49,014 nt of DNA from Fontibacillus panacisegetis (lineage in GTDB: Bacteria > Bacillota > Bacilli > Paenibacillales > Paenibacillaceae). The stretch lies in contig NZ_FNBG01000035.1 in assembly GCF_900102215.1 (NCBI RefSeq), positions 1 through 49,014 on the forward strand. Direction: 5' to 3'. Of the stretch, positions 35,010 through 45,700 are shown piece after piece (within the stretch, counting starts at the first letter, position 1; every line of letters begins with the position of its first letter). The notes under the pieces are model-generated. The model was not told where the DNA came from and did not search any database. It worked only from the letters and a program-made list of their open reading frames with translations. Made by a program: the position numbers and the translations under genes.

Positions 35010-36385
35010 GAACCTTGTATTTGCGAATCTGTGCAACGACCGTACTCGTCATGATCATAAGCAGCTTTATCGCATTTATTGCCGCGAATACCTACTACCA
35101 ATATAACCTAAAACCTTATAACAATAACAAAGTTACCCATATGGCTGAGCAAATCAAAGCGTTCTATGAAGACAACCCTGAGATCGACCTGTATGCTTAC
35201 CTTGAAAATATCGGAAAACTGGGCTATCAGTTTTATCTGGTCAACAATCAAGAAGAAGGGGCTTTTTATGGCCCTGGCTTTCGGGATAAAAATATAGATC
35301 AAGACACCATCACTCATGTCCTCAAGGGCAACGTCTATCATGGTATCATTCAGTTTCCTACAGGTCTGTTCATCACAGGCTTTTTCGACAATACTTTAAA
35401 AAACACAATCGGCGTGCCCTTAGAAGTGAACGGCAAAACTTATGCTATGTTCATTCGTCCTAATCTGGAGATTCAATTCGGCGAGATGAGAATCTTTTTT
35501 GCGCTGCTGATTCTGCTGTCTATCATACTAAGCATCATTTTCGTCTTGATCAGCACCCGTTACGTCGTGAAGCCTATCGTTAAACTAACTGAAGCGACCA
35601 AAATGCTGGCGCGAGGAAAATACAACATAAAGCTCGACTTCCGGCGTCGCGATGAAATCGGTACGCTTGCGAGCCATTTCTCCGTCATGGCCAAAAGCAT
35701 TGGACAGCTTGAGGAAATGCGTCAGGAGTTTGTATCCAACGTCTCCCATGAAATCCAATCTCCACTAGCATCGATACAGGGGTTTTCACACACTTTACTT
35801 TCAAAGGATCTACCGGAAGAACAGCGACGCGAGTATTTGCTGATCATTGAGGACGAAAGCCGAAGAATGTCGCAATTAAGTAAACAGCTCCTCACATTAG
35901 CATCGCTTGATAAGGAGGAAGCTATTCTGGAAACGACAGCTTTTGATGTCTCGTCCCAGATTCGCCAAGTGTTATTCATGACAGAATGGAACTGGCGCGA
36001 GAAAGAGATCGCCATCAAGATGGAATTGCCGGAAACCTATGTAAAAGGAGACAGCAAGCTGCTCTATCAGGTATGGGTAAATCTGATTACGAACAGCATT
36101 AAATTTACCGAAGAAGGCGGAACGATCTCACTGCATGTGTGGCAAGAGAATAAGACATGCACCGTAGAAATACAAGATACCGGAATCGGCATAGCAGAGA
36201 GCGACCTCCCTCATATTTTTCAGCGATTCTACAGATCGGACAAGTCCAGAAACCGTAAGGAAGGCAGCAGCGGGTTAGGATTAGCCATTGTTGATAAAAT
36301 TGTTGAAATGCACCAAGGTCATATCGAGGTTACGAGTGATTTAGGTCAAGGAACTACATTTCGTATCCATCTGCCTACCGAATAA
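35006..36385 (+). CDS. hssS: Haem-sensing histidine kinase HssS-like
   Basis: The 459-residue kinase has two membrane segments (about 8-28 and 163-185) flanking an extracytoplasmic sensor of about 135 residues, then a HAMP domain, the dimerisation helix with VSNVSHEIQSPLASIQGF and a catalytic ATPase domain (NLITNSIKFTEEGG, DTGIGI, GSSGLGLAI). The HEIQSPL histidine box and overall length fit HssS. It is translationally coupled to hssR. The stimulus, haem-related membrane stress, is inferred from HrtBA next to it. Confidence 0.87.
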   Translation: MRTLYLRICATTVLVMIISSFIAFIAANTYYQYNLKPYNNNKVTHMAEQIKAFYEDNPEIDLYAYLENIGKLGYQFYLVNNQEEGAFYGPGFRDKNIDQDTITHVLKGNVYHGIIQFPTGLFITGFFDNTLKNTIGVPLEVNGKTYAMFIRPNLEIQFGEMRIFFALLILLSIILSIIFVLISTRYVVKPIVKLTEATKMLARGKYNIKLDFRRRDEIGTLASHFSVMAKSIGQLEEMRQEFVSNVSHEIQSPLASIQGFSHTLLSKDLPEEQRREYLLIIEDESRRMSQLSKQLLTLASLDKEEAILETTAFDVSSQIRQVLFMTEWNWREKEIAIKMELPETYVKGDSKLLYQVWVNLITNSIKFTEEGGTISLHVWQENKTCTVEIQDTGIGIAESDLPHIFQRFYRSDKSRNRKEGSSGLGLAIVDKIVEMHQGHIEVTSDLGQGTTFRIHLPTE

Positions 36386-36391
36386 AGCCTG

Positions 36392-36424
36392 ATTCATATT
36401 CCGTTCATAATACTCTCCTATAAT
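36392..36424 (+). promoter_or_regulatory. HssR-type direct repeat and promoter of hrtB
   Basis: ATTCATATT (36392-36400), two bases, then GTTCATAAT (36403-36411) form a 9-2-9 direct repeat like the HssR box known upstream of staphylococcal hrtAB. TATAAT (36419-36424) follows at the right distance for a -10. The box lies in the -35 region, as expected for an activator. Confidence 0.75.
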
Positions 36425-36482
36425 AAAAGCACACCGGGCAAAAAGATATATGCTCAGCAGAATAGATAGGAGATGATCAACC

Positions 36483-37589
36483 ATGTTTATGGCAATACGT
36501 GAGCTGCGGCATGCCAAAACACGTTATATACTTATTTCGCTCATCATGGTGTTAATCGCATGGTTAGTGCTTTTTGTAACAGGACTGGCTCAGGGATTAT
36601 CTTCCGATAACGCCTCATCCATTCAAACCATGAATGCCGACTACCTTGTGCTTCAACATAATTCCGATCAACGTCTAACCCGTTCCACACTGGAGCACCA
36701 TACTCTGGAAGAGGTTAAACAGCAGACAGCAAATGCGGAAGCAACGCCGCTTGGTGTCCAGATGTCAACGGTGACTAGTGATTATAACGATAAGAGGATC
36801 GACGTTACCTATTTCGCAATAAATCCACAAAGTATGTTAGCTCCACAGGTTGTGGAAGGACACATGATAAATGACTCATCTTCCTTGGAGGCCGTTGTTG
36901 ATCGTTCACTTAAGGAAAAAGGATTGAAGCTTGGCGATGTTATCCACGATCAGGCATCAGGCCAAGCTTTTACGATTATTGGATTCACTAAGGGACAGTC
37001 GTTCAGTCATACCCCAGTCGTTCATATCAATTTTGCGGATTGGAAAAGTATTCACCAAAATAGAAGCATTAAGGAGGACGAACTCGCTTTTAATGCGATC
37101 GCGGTCAAGGGAACAAAAGAAATCGCTGATGGCATCAAAACGCAGGTATCCGGAGTCGAAGTCATCAGTAAAAGCCAGTCCTTACAGGGGATACCGGGTT
37201 ATAAGGAAGAACAAGGCTCTCTGCTCATGATGGTTGCTTTTCTCTTTATCATTGCTGCCTTCGTTCTGGCTGTATTTTTCTACGTTATGACGATTCAAAA
37301 AATGAGCCAATTTGGCGTACTCAAGGCAATTGGAGCAAAGATGAGCTACCTTGCCCGTGGCTTAATTTCACAGGTTCTTATGCTGTCTATTATCAGTCTT
37401 GCCATCGGCATAGGGCTAACCTACGGGGTCTCTCTTCTACTGCCGGAAAGCATGCCTTTTGAGCTCAATGCTGGGGTCATTACGATTTGCACCATCCTGT
37501 TCCTGTTCGTATCCCTGCTTGGGTCGCTATTATCCCTGTATCGAGTAGCCAAGGTAGATGCCATTGAAGCAATTGGGAGGGCTGCATAA
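36483..37589 (+). CDS. hrtB: Haem exporter permease HrtB-like (FtsX family)
   Basis: The 368-residue permease has the HrtB/MacB-type plan: one membrane segment near the N-terminus (about 14-36), a large extracytoplasmic domain and three C-terminal spans. The opening LRHAKTRYILISLIMVLIAW and the GLAQGLSSDNASSIQTM stretch resemble HrtB of other Bacillota. HrtB with HrtA protects cells from haem toxicity. Its stop overlaps the start of the ATPase gene by one base. Confidence 0.85.
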   Translation: MFMAIRELRHAKTRYILISLIMVLIAWLVLFVTGLAQGLSSDNASSIQTMNADYLVLQHNSDQRLTRSTLEHHTLEEVKQQTANAEATPLGVQMSTVTSDYNDKRIDVTYFAINPQSMLAPQVVEGHMINDSSSLEAVVDRSLKEKGLKLGDVIHDQASGQAFTIIGFTKGQSFSHTPVVHINFADWKSIHQNRSIKEDELAFNAIAVKGTKEIADGIKTQVSGVEVISKSQSLQGIPGYKEEQGSLLMMVAFLFIIAAFVLAVFFYVMTIQKMSQFGVLKAIGAKMSYLARGLISQVLMLSIISLAIGIGLTYGVSLLLPESMPFELNAGVITICTILFLFVSLLGSLLSLYRVAKVDAIEAIGRAA

Positions 37590-38266
37590 TGAGTACTCAG
37601 TTGAGGTTGGACAACGTAAGCAAAATCTACGGAGCTGAGGATACCTCTGTAAAAGTGCTGAAGGATATTTCTTTGGAAGTAAAAGCAGGAGAATTCGTTG
37701 CGATTGTAGGACCTTCCGGTTCAGGTAAAAGTACATTTCTATCCATTGCCGGAGCGCTGCTGTCACCAACAAACGGAACTGTTACAATCGGCGGTCAGGA
37801 GATTAGCAGGCTGTCTTCACAGCAATTGACCGATATCCGGCTTCAGAAAATCGGCTTTATTTTTCAATCAGCTAACCTGATTCCATATTTAACGGTAAGA
37901 GATCAGCTGATTCTGATTGGCGAGCTGGCCGGCATGAAAAAGAGTCATTCCAAGAAAAAAGCGACCGAATTGCTATCACGTCTGGGCCTCGGCCATCGTC
38001 TGCATCACTATCCAGAGAGCTTGTCAGGCGGTGAACGGCAACGCGTCGCTATCGCGAGAGCATGGATGAATGATCCTGAAATCATTTTAGCTGACGAACC
38101 GACCGCAAGCCTTGATTCTGAACGCGGTAGAGACGTCGTGCACATGCTGGCTGATGAAGTCAAATCTCGCGGCAAGGCGGCCGTAATGGTTACCCATGAC
38201 CATCGTATGCTTGACCTGTGTGACCGCGTGGTCCACATGGAGGATGGCAAGCTATCCGTATCATAA
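37589..38266 (+). CDS. hrtA: Haem exporter ATPase HrtA-like
   Basis: This ABC ATPase of 225 residues has Walker A GPSGSGKST, the signature LSGGERQRVAIARA, and Walker B IILADEPTASLDS with a later H-loop VTHDH. It is the expected partner of the HrtB-like permease, coupled to it by overlapping stop and start. In staphylococci hrtAB is divergent from hssRS; here all four genes are collinear with the permease first. Confidence 0.9.
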   Translation: MSTQLRLDNVSKIYGAEDTSVKVLKDISLEVKAGEFVAIVGPSGSGKSTFLSIAGALLSPTNGTVTIGGQEISRLSSQQLTDIRLQKIGFIFQSANLIPYLTVRDQLILIGELAGMKKSHSKKKATELLSRLGLGHRLHHYPESLSGGERQRVAIARAWMNDPEIILADEPTASLDSERGRDVVHMLADEVKSRGKAAVMVTHDHRMLDLCDRVVHMEDGKLSVS

Positions 38267-38269
38267 AAT

Positions 38270-38328
38270 AAGCGCGTGAGCTTCCCTTTTCACTGGCAAT
38301 GGCCATAAATGAGGAGCATCACGCGCTT
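38270..38328. terminator. Bidirectional terminator between hrtA and xylB
   Basis: AAGCGCGTGA and TCACGCGCTT form a perfect ten-pair stem around a long loop. T-rich bases follow on both strands (TTTATTTAT and ATTTTAT). It separates two convergent operons. Confidence 0.8.
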
Positions 38329-38360
38329 GATTTATTTATATGAAAAATTCCAGTTTTTGA

Positions 38361-39860
38361 CTAACCTCGGAATTGTTGCAATCCTTCGTTAAGCACACGA
38401 GTCGCAGAATATACCTGTTGATAAAGCTTGAACAAGCGACTGTATGTCTCTACATTAGCTGGAATCGGTTCATACGTAGCTACGTAATCTATGAACTGCT
38501 CAGCACAATCCTTCAAGCTGCGGAACCATCCGCTGCCGACTGCTGCCATCATGGCAGCACCCATAGCAGGACCTTGCTCGTTTTTCAGAGAGACCACTGG
38601 TGTGCCAAAAATATCCGCCTGCATCTGCAACCAAACCGGATTTTTAGCTCCGCCGCCAATCGAGATGACACGGTCTACCGCGATGCCAGCTTGACGGAAC
38701 AATTCAAGGGACTCGGCAAGCGAGAACGTAATACCTTCCATCACCGCACGGGCCATATGCTCGCGGCGATGAGTACCGGACAGACCGATGAAGCTGCCGC
38801 GTATGACACTGTCCGCATGAGGAGTACGTTCGCCCACCAGGTATGGAGTGAACAGCAAGCCGTCTGAACCTGGGGCAATGGTAGCAACAGGCTCGAGGAA
38901 CTCATTGAAGCTAAGCTCAGGTGCAAGGGAATCCTTGAACCAGCTTAAGGAATAACCTGCAGCAAGTGTTACTCCCATAGCGTAGAATGCACCCGGATGA
39001 GCATGATTGAAGAAGTGCACCTTACCTGCAAAATCCTTGTTCTTATCCTCTTCATATGTGAGAACAACACCGGAAGTACCAATACTGCTAAGGGCATCCC
39101 CTTTTTGAACGATACCTGCACCTACCGCACCGCAAGCATTGTCCGCACCGCCGCCAAATACCTTGGTAGATGTTGATAATCCGCTTAGCTGTGCAAACTC
39201 AGGCAATACCGTACCTGTAGCTTCCGTACTGCCGACAATCGGAGGGCAGAATCCAGCAGGAAGACCAAATGCTCCCGCTACTTCCTCACTCCATTGACCT
39301 TCGGCAACATTCAGCAGCAATGTACCCGCAGCATCGGAAATTTCCATTTCTACACGCCCTGTCATCCGATATCGCAAGTAATCTTTGGGCAGCACAAACT
39401 TAGCTGCTTTAGCAAAAAGCTCAGGCTCATGCTTTTGCACCCATAAAATCTTCGGAAGAGTAAAACCTTCAAGGGCAGCGTTTTTCGTGATGGACAGCAG
39501 CTGGTCTCCAAGCTTCTGCTCAATTTCACGGCATTCCGCGGTAGTACGTGTGTCATTCCACAGAATAGCATTACGCAGAACATTGTTGTCTGCATCCAGC
39601 AGTACAAGACCATGCATTTGACCAGAATAGGATACACCATCGATGTCTTCAGGAGATACTCCGCTCTCTTGGAAAAGCTGCTTCAGACATGAAATCGTGC
39701 CGGTTACCCATTCCTCAGGATTCTGTTCACTATAACCTGGACGTTCATGAATAAGAGGATAGGCTGCCGAAGCCTCCCCTTTGATATCACCGTTTTGATC
39801 CACCAGCAGCGTCTTTACCGAGCTGGTTCCAAGATCGATCCCGATCACATATTTCATCAC
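38361..39860 (-). CDS. xylB: Xylulokinase
   Basis: The 499-residue FGGY-family kinase phosphorylates D-xylulose to xylulose 5-phosphate, the entry point of the pentose phosphate pathway. The N-terminal half has IGIDLGTSSVKTLLVD and the substrate-contact stretch YSGQMHGLVLLD. The C-terminal half has the adenosine-binding loop GGGAKNPVWLQMQADIF. It follows xylA by about 100 bp, with an intrinsic terminator-like hairpin between. Confidence 0.95.
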   Translation of the reverse strand: MMKYVIGIDLGTSSVKTLLVDQNGDIKGEASAAYPLIHERPGYSEQNPEEWVTGTISCLKQLFQESGVSPEDIDGVSYSGQMHGLVLLDADNNVLRNAILWNDTRTTAECREIEQKLGDQLLSITKNAALEGFTLPKILWVQKHEPELFAKAAKFVLPKDYLRYRMTGRVEMEISDAAGTLLLNVAEGQWSEEVAGAFGLPAGFCPPIVGSTEATGTVLPEFAQLSGLSTSTKVFGGGADNACGAVGAGIVQKGDALSSIGTSGVVLTYEEDKNKDFAGKVHFFNHAHPGAFYAMGVTLAAGYSLSWFKDSLAPELSFNEFLEPVATIAPGSDGLLFTPYLVGERTPHADSVIRGSFIGLSGTHRREHMARAVMEGITFSLAESLELFRQAGIAVDRVISIGGGAKNPVWLQMQADIFGTPVVSLKNEQGPAMGAAMMAAVGSGWFRSLKDCAEQFIDYVATYEPIPANVETYSRLFKLYQQVYSATRVLNEGLQQFRG

Positions 39861-39905
39861 TGATAATCTCCCTTCAATTTATCCCCGAGGGAAGTAAATC
39901 GTTAT

Positions 39906-39930
39906 TAAAAAGGGGACGGCGCGCGTCCCC
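39906..39930 (-). terminator. Terminator-like hairpin between xylA and xylB
   Basis: On the minus strand GGGGACG pairs with CGTCCCC and TTTTT follows immediately. It lies in the 98-bp gap after xylA. It would reduce xylB relative to xylA unless xylB has its own promoter. Confidence 0.8.
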
Positions 39931-39958
39931 CAAAAATGTATCATGTTCTATGATGACT

Positions 39959-41275
39959 TTATTTTACACCAAACAAGTATTCGTTCAGACGAGCTTTAAC
40001 CAATTCAAGATGATTCGATTTGTTGTGAATGTCACTATGTTGCAATGCGTATGCTTCCAAAGTTTTGAAGTTAGCTTTGCCAGATACGATGTCTGCACCG
40101 ATACCGGATTTGAAGCTAGCATACCGATCAGCAATCAGGTTGTCGAAGAATTTATCTTCTTTCATTTTAGCTGCCACTTTCAAGCCTTTAGCAAAGGTAT
40201 CCATACCTGCGATATGAGCGTAGAACAAATCTTCAGGCTCGAAGGATGTACGTCTTACTTTAGCGTCAAAATTTACGCCACCAGCGCCGATACCGCCATT
40301 TTCGAGAATTTCATACATAGCAAGCGTTACAGAATACAGGTCAGTTGGGAACTCGTCTGTATCCCAGCCAAGCAGCATGTCGCCTTGATTCGCATCGATC
40401 GAACCGAGCATATTGTTGATGCGAGCTACGCGCAATTCGTGTTCGAAAGTATGTCCAGCGAGTGTAGCATGGTTAGCTTCAAGGTTAAGTTTAAAGTGTT
40501 TGTCCAAGCCGTATTTTTGCAAGAATGCAATAGTTGTAGCTGCGTCAAAGTCGTATTGGTGTTTTGAAGGCTCTTTAGGTTTAGGCTCGATCAGGAATTG
40601 ACCAGTAAAGCCGATTTCTTGTGCATATTCTACAGCCATGTGGAAGAATCTCGCAAGGTTATCAAGCTCAAGGCCCATATCCGTATTCAACAGGGATTCA
40701 TAGCCTTCACGACCGCCCCAGAATACATAGTTTTCTGCGCCCAGCTCAACTGCTGTCTCCAGACCCTTTTTCACTTGTGCTGCAGCGTAAGCAAATACGT
40801 CCGCATTGGAAGTTGTCGCTGCACCATGTACATAACGTGGGTTCGAGAACATGTTAGCCGTATTCCACAGCAATTTAACACCTGTATCTTGCATACCTTG
40901 TTTAAGCTTAGCAACGATTACATCCAGATTCTCGTTGGATTCTTTCAAAGTAGCCCCTTCTGGAGCAACATCTACATCATGGAAACAGTAGTACGGAGCA
41001 CCCAGCTTCTTAAGGAATTCGAAGTTAACTTCTACGCGAGCCTTAGCAAGATCAAGACCGGATACAGTTTCCCAAGGACGAATCATGTTGCCTTGTCCAA
41101 AAGGATCGCTGCCGTTCATAGTTAATGTATGCCAATATGCAACTGCAAAACGAAGATGCTCTTTCATCGATTTGCCAAGCACTACTTCATTCTCATTATA
41201 ATGTTTGAATGCCAATGGATTATCGGAACCTGCGCCTTCAAACTGAATTTTGTTAATGTTTTTGAAATAACTCAC
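39959..41275 (-). CDS. xylA: Xylose isomerase
   Basis: The 438-residue enzyme converts D-xylose to D-xylulose. Expected catalytic and metal-binding stretches are visible: [12 protein letters not shown] with the catalytic histidine, [15 protein letters not shown] with the metal ligands, [16 protein letters not shown] and WDTDEFP. The GTG start at 41275 has AGGAGG seven bases upstream; the open frame extends to 41293. Regulation is by XylR at the operator at 41395-41419. Confidence 0.95.
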   Translation of the reverse strand: MSYFKNINKIQFEGAGSDNPLAFKHYNENEVVLGKSMKEHLRFAVAYWHTLTMNGSDPFGQGNMIRPWETVSGLDLAKARVEVNFEFLKKLGAPYYCFHDVDVAPEGATLKESNENLDVIVAKLKQGMQDTGVKLLWNTANMFSNPRYVHGAATTSNADVFAYAAAQVKKGLETAVELGAENYVFWGGREGYESLLNTDMGLELDNLARFFHMAVEYAQEIGFTGQFLIEPKPKEPSKHQYDFDAATTIAFLQKYGLDKHFKLNLEANHATLAGHTFEHELRVARINNMLGSIDANQGDMLLGWDTDEFPTDLYSVTLAMYEILENGGIGAGGVNFDAKVRRTSFEPEDLFYAHIAGMDTFAKGLKVAAKMKEDKFFDNLIADRYASFKSGIGADIVSGKANFKTLEAYALQHSDIHNKSNHLELVKARLNEYLFGVK

Positions 41276-41394
41276 TGAGAGTCCTCCTAACAATATTTTA
41301 ATTTCGGGAAAGCCTTTTCATTCTACTGATCAGTAGCAACATTCAGTGTATTTTATATTGCCTTGCTCTTTTCAACTAGATCGTATCACGTTAT

Positions 41395-41419
41395 ACTTAG
41401 TTTGTCTAGCCAACTAAGT
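41395..41419. promoter_or_regulatory. xyl operator between xylA and xylR
   Basis: The arms ACTTAGTT and AACTAAGT flank a nine-base centre TGTCTAGCC. This matches the known Bacillus XylR operator plan (TTAGTTTGTT followed by the inverted arm). A TATAAC run at 41390-41395 read on the minus strand may be the xylA -10. TATGAT at 41451-41456 may be the -10 for xylR. One site could control both genes. Confidence 0.85.
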
Positions 41420-41487
41420 AAGTTGTTGATATATTTTTTATTTTATGTGGTATGATGTTACTTAATGTACATCCATTTGGAGGATAA

Positions 41488-42666
41488 ATGATGAAGATTA
41501 CTGGTGATCAACAGTTAATCAAAAAAATGAATAAAACTATCGTTCTGGACACTATCAGGCAACGTCAGCCTTTATCACGTGCAGATATTTCTGCTGCAAT
41601 CGGACTTAATAAAGCCACCGTATCTTCGCTCGTTTCAGAGCTTATTGATAGCCGTCTCGTCACGGAAATAGGCCCTGGCGAATCCAGCGGTGGACGCAAG
41701 CCTACCTTGCTTTTGTTCAACAAGCAAGCAGGATTCGCGATAGGGGTAGACATCCGTGTCAGTGATTTATTGGCAGTCCTTGTAGACCTTGAAGGCAACG
41801 TAATCCGCGAGAAAAGCGTACCTCTTGAAGACTTTGCTCCCGAAAATGTGATGGATCAAATTCGAAAAACGATCCGTCAATTATCCCGCAAGCTGCCCGA
41901 ATCGCCATACGGCATCGTAGGAATCGGGATAGGCGTTCCAGGCCTTGTTGACGAGAAAAGTCATGTCGTATCTGCTCCTAATCTAGGCTGGAATCAAATC
42001 GATCTGCTAAAGTTACTTTCACCTGATTTCGGCAGCAATATTCATATTGATAATGAAGCGAATGCAGGCGCGATTGGTGAAAAGCTGTTTGGAGCCGGAA
42101 TAGATTCGCAAAATCTAATCTATTTGAGTATCGGAATCGGGATCGGAGCTGGCATCATTGTAGGAGGAGAGCTGTATCGCGGAGTCTCCAACTTCTCCGG
42201 TGAAGTTGGGCATATGACGATTGCGGAGGATGGACCTCTATGCCGCTGTGGCAATCGAGGCTGCTGGGAGACATTAGCTTCAGAAAAAGCACTGCTGGAT
42301 CAAGCTGCTCAAGAGTGGCCGGAATCATCAGTTGAGCTGGAAGACATTCTGGAGGTAGCGCGAAGCGGAAACTCTACAGCGATTGAATTATTAAATCGAA
42401 TTGGCTCGCAGCTTGGTGTTGGACTTGCTAATCTCGTTAACATTCTCAATCCTGAGCTCATCGTCATTGGTAATCGCTTGTCCATAGCTGGAGGACTTCT
42501 TCAGGATTCCATGCTTCGAACGATTGAGGAGCGGAGCTTATCCTATCATCGCAATAAGACCCATGTCGATTTTGCCAAGCTCGGAATACGATCAACCGCA
42601 CTCGGTGCCGCTTCATTGCCTATTACATCGTTCCTTGCTGACCCCGACATCAGCGTAGAATCCTAG
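41488..42666 (+). CDS. xylR: Xylose repressor XylR (ROK family)
   Basis: The 392-residue regulator has an N-terminal winged helix (QPLSRADISAAIGLNKATVSSLVSEL) and a ROK sugar-binding domain. The zinc site CRCGNRGCWE and the sugar-site stretch IDNEANAGAIGE are present. It should release the divergent xyl operator when xylose binds. The start has GGAGG upstream. Confidence 0.93.
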   Translation: MMKITGDQQLIKKMNKTIVLDTIRQRQPLSRADISAAIGLNKATVSSLVSELIDSRLVTEIGPGESSGGRKPTLLLFNKQAGFAIGVDIRVSDLLAVLVDLEGNVIREKSVPLEDFAPENVMDQIRKTIRQLSRKLPESPYGIVGIGIGVPGLVDEKSHVVSAPNLGWNQIDLLKLLSPDFGSNIHIDNEANAGAIGEKLFGAGIDSQNLIYLSIGIGIGAGIIVGGELYRGVSNFSGEVGHMTIAEDGPLCRCGNRGCWETLASEKALLDQAAQEWPESSVELEDILEVARSGNSTAIELLNRIGSQLGVGLANLVNILNPELIVIGNRLSIAGGLLQDSMLRTIEERSLSYHRNKTHVDFAKLGIRSTALGAASLPITSFLADPDISVES

Positions 42667-42688
42667 AACTAATTCTTTATACTGAATA

Positions 42689-42737
42689 AGCAGTAGCCCT
42701 GAGGATCATCTTCTTTCCTCCAAGCTACTGCTTTTAT
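42689..42737. terminator. Bidirectional terminator between xylR and the GGDEF-EAL gene
   Basis: AGCAGTAGC and GCTACTGCT form a nine-pair stem over a 26-base loop, with TTTAT after it on the plus strand and AT-rich sequence on the minus strand. Confidence 0.75.
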
Positions 42738-42774
42738 TGTGTTCATCAAGCAAGTTATTGAGCCACATGGACTG

Positions 42775-45700
42775 TTACCGCCTGATATCATACACCTTTT
42801 TACTCCGTATCAACTGAATTGTATCTTCTTCGGAGAGCGGTTTACTAATATAGTAGCCCTGAATCATATCGCATTTAGCCCGCTTTACATACTTCATTTG
42901 CTGCTCTGTCTCTACACCTTCTGCGACAACCTTTAATCCCATCTTTCTACCTATCAGTACAATAGCTTTTGCGAGTGAACGGGGATCTCCTTCATCCGAT
43001 ACCTGCTCGATAAAGGTTTTGTCTATTTTAAGTGTAGTAATCGGCATATCCTGCAAAGAACCTAACGAGGAATATCCTGTACCAAAATCATCCAACGCGA
43101 TCTGAATTCCTTTTGATCTTAAGAATGCAAGTTTTGGAATCAGAGCATCAAATGACTCCATGATCAACGTCTCCGTAATCTCAAGCTCTAATAAATCAGG
43201 CTCAAGTCCCGTATCTTCCAGCGCTCTCATTACCATATCGATGAAATCATCCTGAAGCATCTGAATGACCGATATATTGACCGATATTTTAAATTTGCCG
43301 TATCCTTCTTCCTGAAAGCTACTGGCAAAAGCACAGGCACGGAATAACACCCATTCCCCAATAGGAATGATCAATCGACTGTCCTCGGCAATCTTGATAA
43401 AGGAAAGCGGCGAGACAAAGCCTAGCTCAGGACTGTTCCAACGGATTAAAGCTTCAAAACCAGTAATATGACCATTCCTCACGCTAACCTGTGGCTGATA
43501 AAACAACTGGAATTCACCATTCTGAAGACCTTGCCGCAAGTATTTCTCCAAATTCACCCGTTCATTAAATACCTGTAGGAAGGATTGGTCAAAGACCATG
43601 TATTTGCCTTTACCCGCTTCTTTGGCCGCGTACATCGCCATATCTGCATTTTTCAAAATCTCTTCAGCACTTACTCCATGCTGCGGGTAGATTGCGATAC
43701 CAATGCTAACCGAGACATAGACTTCACTTTCGTTAATCTGGAACGGTTCGAGAAAGCCTTGCATCAGATGCTCGGCCAACAAAAGGGCCTGCTCCTCATG
43801 ATGAATATTTTGCAGGAAAATAACGAATTCATCTCCGCCCAATCTAAACAGCATGCCCTTATCTTCAATAACTGAGGCTAAACGGCTGCTCGTTTCCTTA
43901 AGCAATCGATCTCCGAACTTATGACCGAGTGTATCATTAATGTACTTGAAATTGTCGGTATCAACAAAGAATAGTGCGGCCTTTTCTTGTGGATTCGAAA
44001 AGAAAGCTTCGAGCTCCTCCAGCAAATAAAGCCGGTTAGGCAAATCGCTAAGCGCGTCATAATATGCAAGATGCTGCAAACGGTCCTGATACTTTTTCAA
44101 CTCATGAATATCTGTAATAGAGCCTGTCGTCCGGTAAGCATGTCCTTGATCGTCGTAAAGTACTCTTCCGCGACCCATAAACCACCGATAATCTCCACTT
44201 TTGAGACGAAGCCTGTATTCACACTGGAACATACCCTTACTGTCTCTTCTCACAATTTCCAGATCATTTAAATACCGCTCATAATCATCGGGATGTACAA
44301 GCTGATCGAGTGTTACGAAGCTCACCAAATCGTTAACATCATAACCTAACAGCTCATACCATCTTGGAGAAAAATAATGCTGATTAGCCAGCACGTCTGT
44401 TTCCCAAATTCCACTATCCGATGCTTCCGTAACAAGTCGATAACGCTCCTCATTCCGTCTCAACATTTCCTGATTGTCCACGAGCGTCTCGTAGTTCACT
44501 CTAAGCTCGTCCTGGGCAGCAGTAAGCTCCTCAAAAGTAGCCTCCAGCTCCTCATAGCTGTTTTGCAGCCGCAGCTCGTAGTTTTTACGATCCGTAACAT
44601 CAATCATCGAGCCAGCAAATCTGATGACACGGCCTTCGCTATTGCGTTGCAGCATACCTCTGGCCTGAATCCAGATATAGCTTCCATCCTTTTTCCGCAT
44701 GCGATATTCTTTCTCATACACAGGAGACTCTCCGCGGAGATACGCCTGCCTTGATTCAATCGTATCCTGCATATCTTGAGGATGAATGAGCTCCATCCAG
44801 CCATCCAGCGTTGTAGAAACTTCCCCTCGCCCATAACCTAAAAGTTCAAACATTCGCTCAGACACAAAATAATAATTTGTATCAGGTACAGTATCCCAAA
44901 TAACCGCTCCCGATCCCATCGTAGCAAGTCTAAATCTTTCTTCGCTTATACGCAGCTTATCCTCCTGCACAATAAGCTCATCGAACTGGCGCTCCAGCTC
45001 CTCCTGCGTTGCAGCAAGTTCCTCGTAAGTCGATTCTAACTCTTCATAACTGCTCTGCAGCTTGTTCTCATAGATTTTGCGTTCTTCAATATCCATACCC
45101 GCGATGATGAAAACTTCCGGTCGGCCGGAAGCATCCCGAATCGCTGATGTACGGAATAGGAACATTTTAGACTGATTCTGATCTCCATAGGTCAGAGTCA
45201 TCTCTTGATTATCTACGAACTTCATCGCTATAGCGTTATCAAGAAGATCGACTAAACCGCTATAACGCTCATGGAATCCCTCTATTTGGTCATACCTTTG
45301 GTTAGTCAGATCACTTTCCTTCATTCCCGTCAGCAGCTCTGCATATTGATTAAATCTGACAGTACGCTTATCTTTATGTACGGCCCAAACTAACATATTC
45401 GTGTGATCCAGTACTTCCTTGGAAAGCTCACGTTCCTCATAGAGCGTTTTCTTGAGATATTTAATATAAATTCTAAGAAGTATGTAACTTAGAACGATCA
45501 GCAATGCTATGACACAGCCAAGAAGAATATATCGATTTATAATTTTATCCTTGTAATATTTTGAATGGTCGAAGAAGTACTTTTGGTATAAATATTCGTA
45601 CATTTCCTCTCCACGCAGTTCATCAATTCTACTGTTTATGTAGGTAACAAGCTCCGGCGAGGATTTCTTAACAGCATAGGATACGTCTAACGGGTATAAA

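Noticed and set aside
34329..38266. BceRS-BceAB-type antibiotic-resistance module
   Set aside because: The kinase has a large extracytoplasmic sensor and the permease is about 370 residues with four spans, unlike the ten-span Bce permeases and short-loop Bce kinases.
39950..40567. 205-residue open frame antisense to xylA
   Set aside because: It overlaps a full-length, motif-complete xylose isomerase on the other strand and shows no recognised domain.
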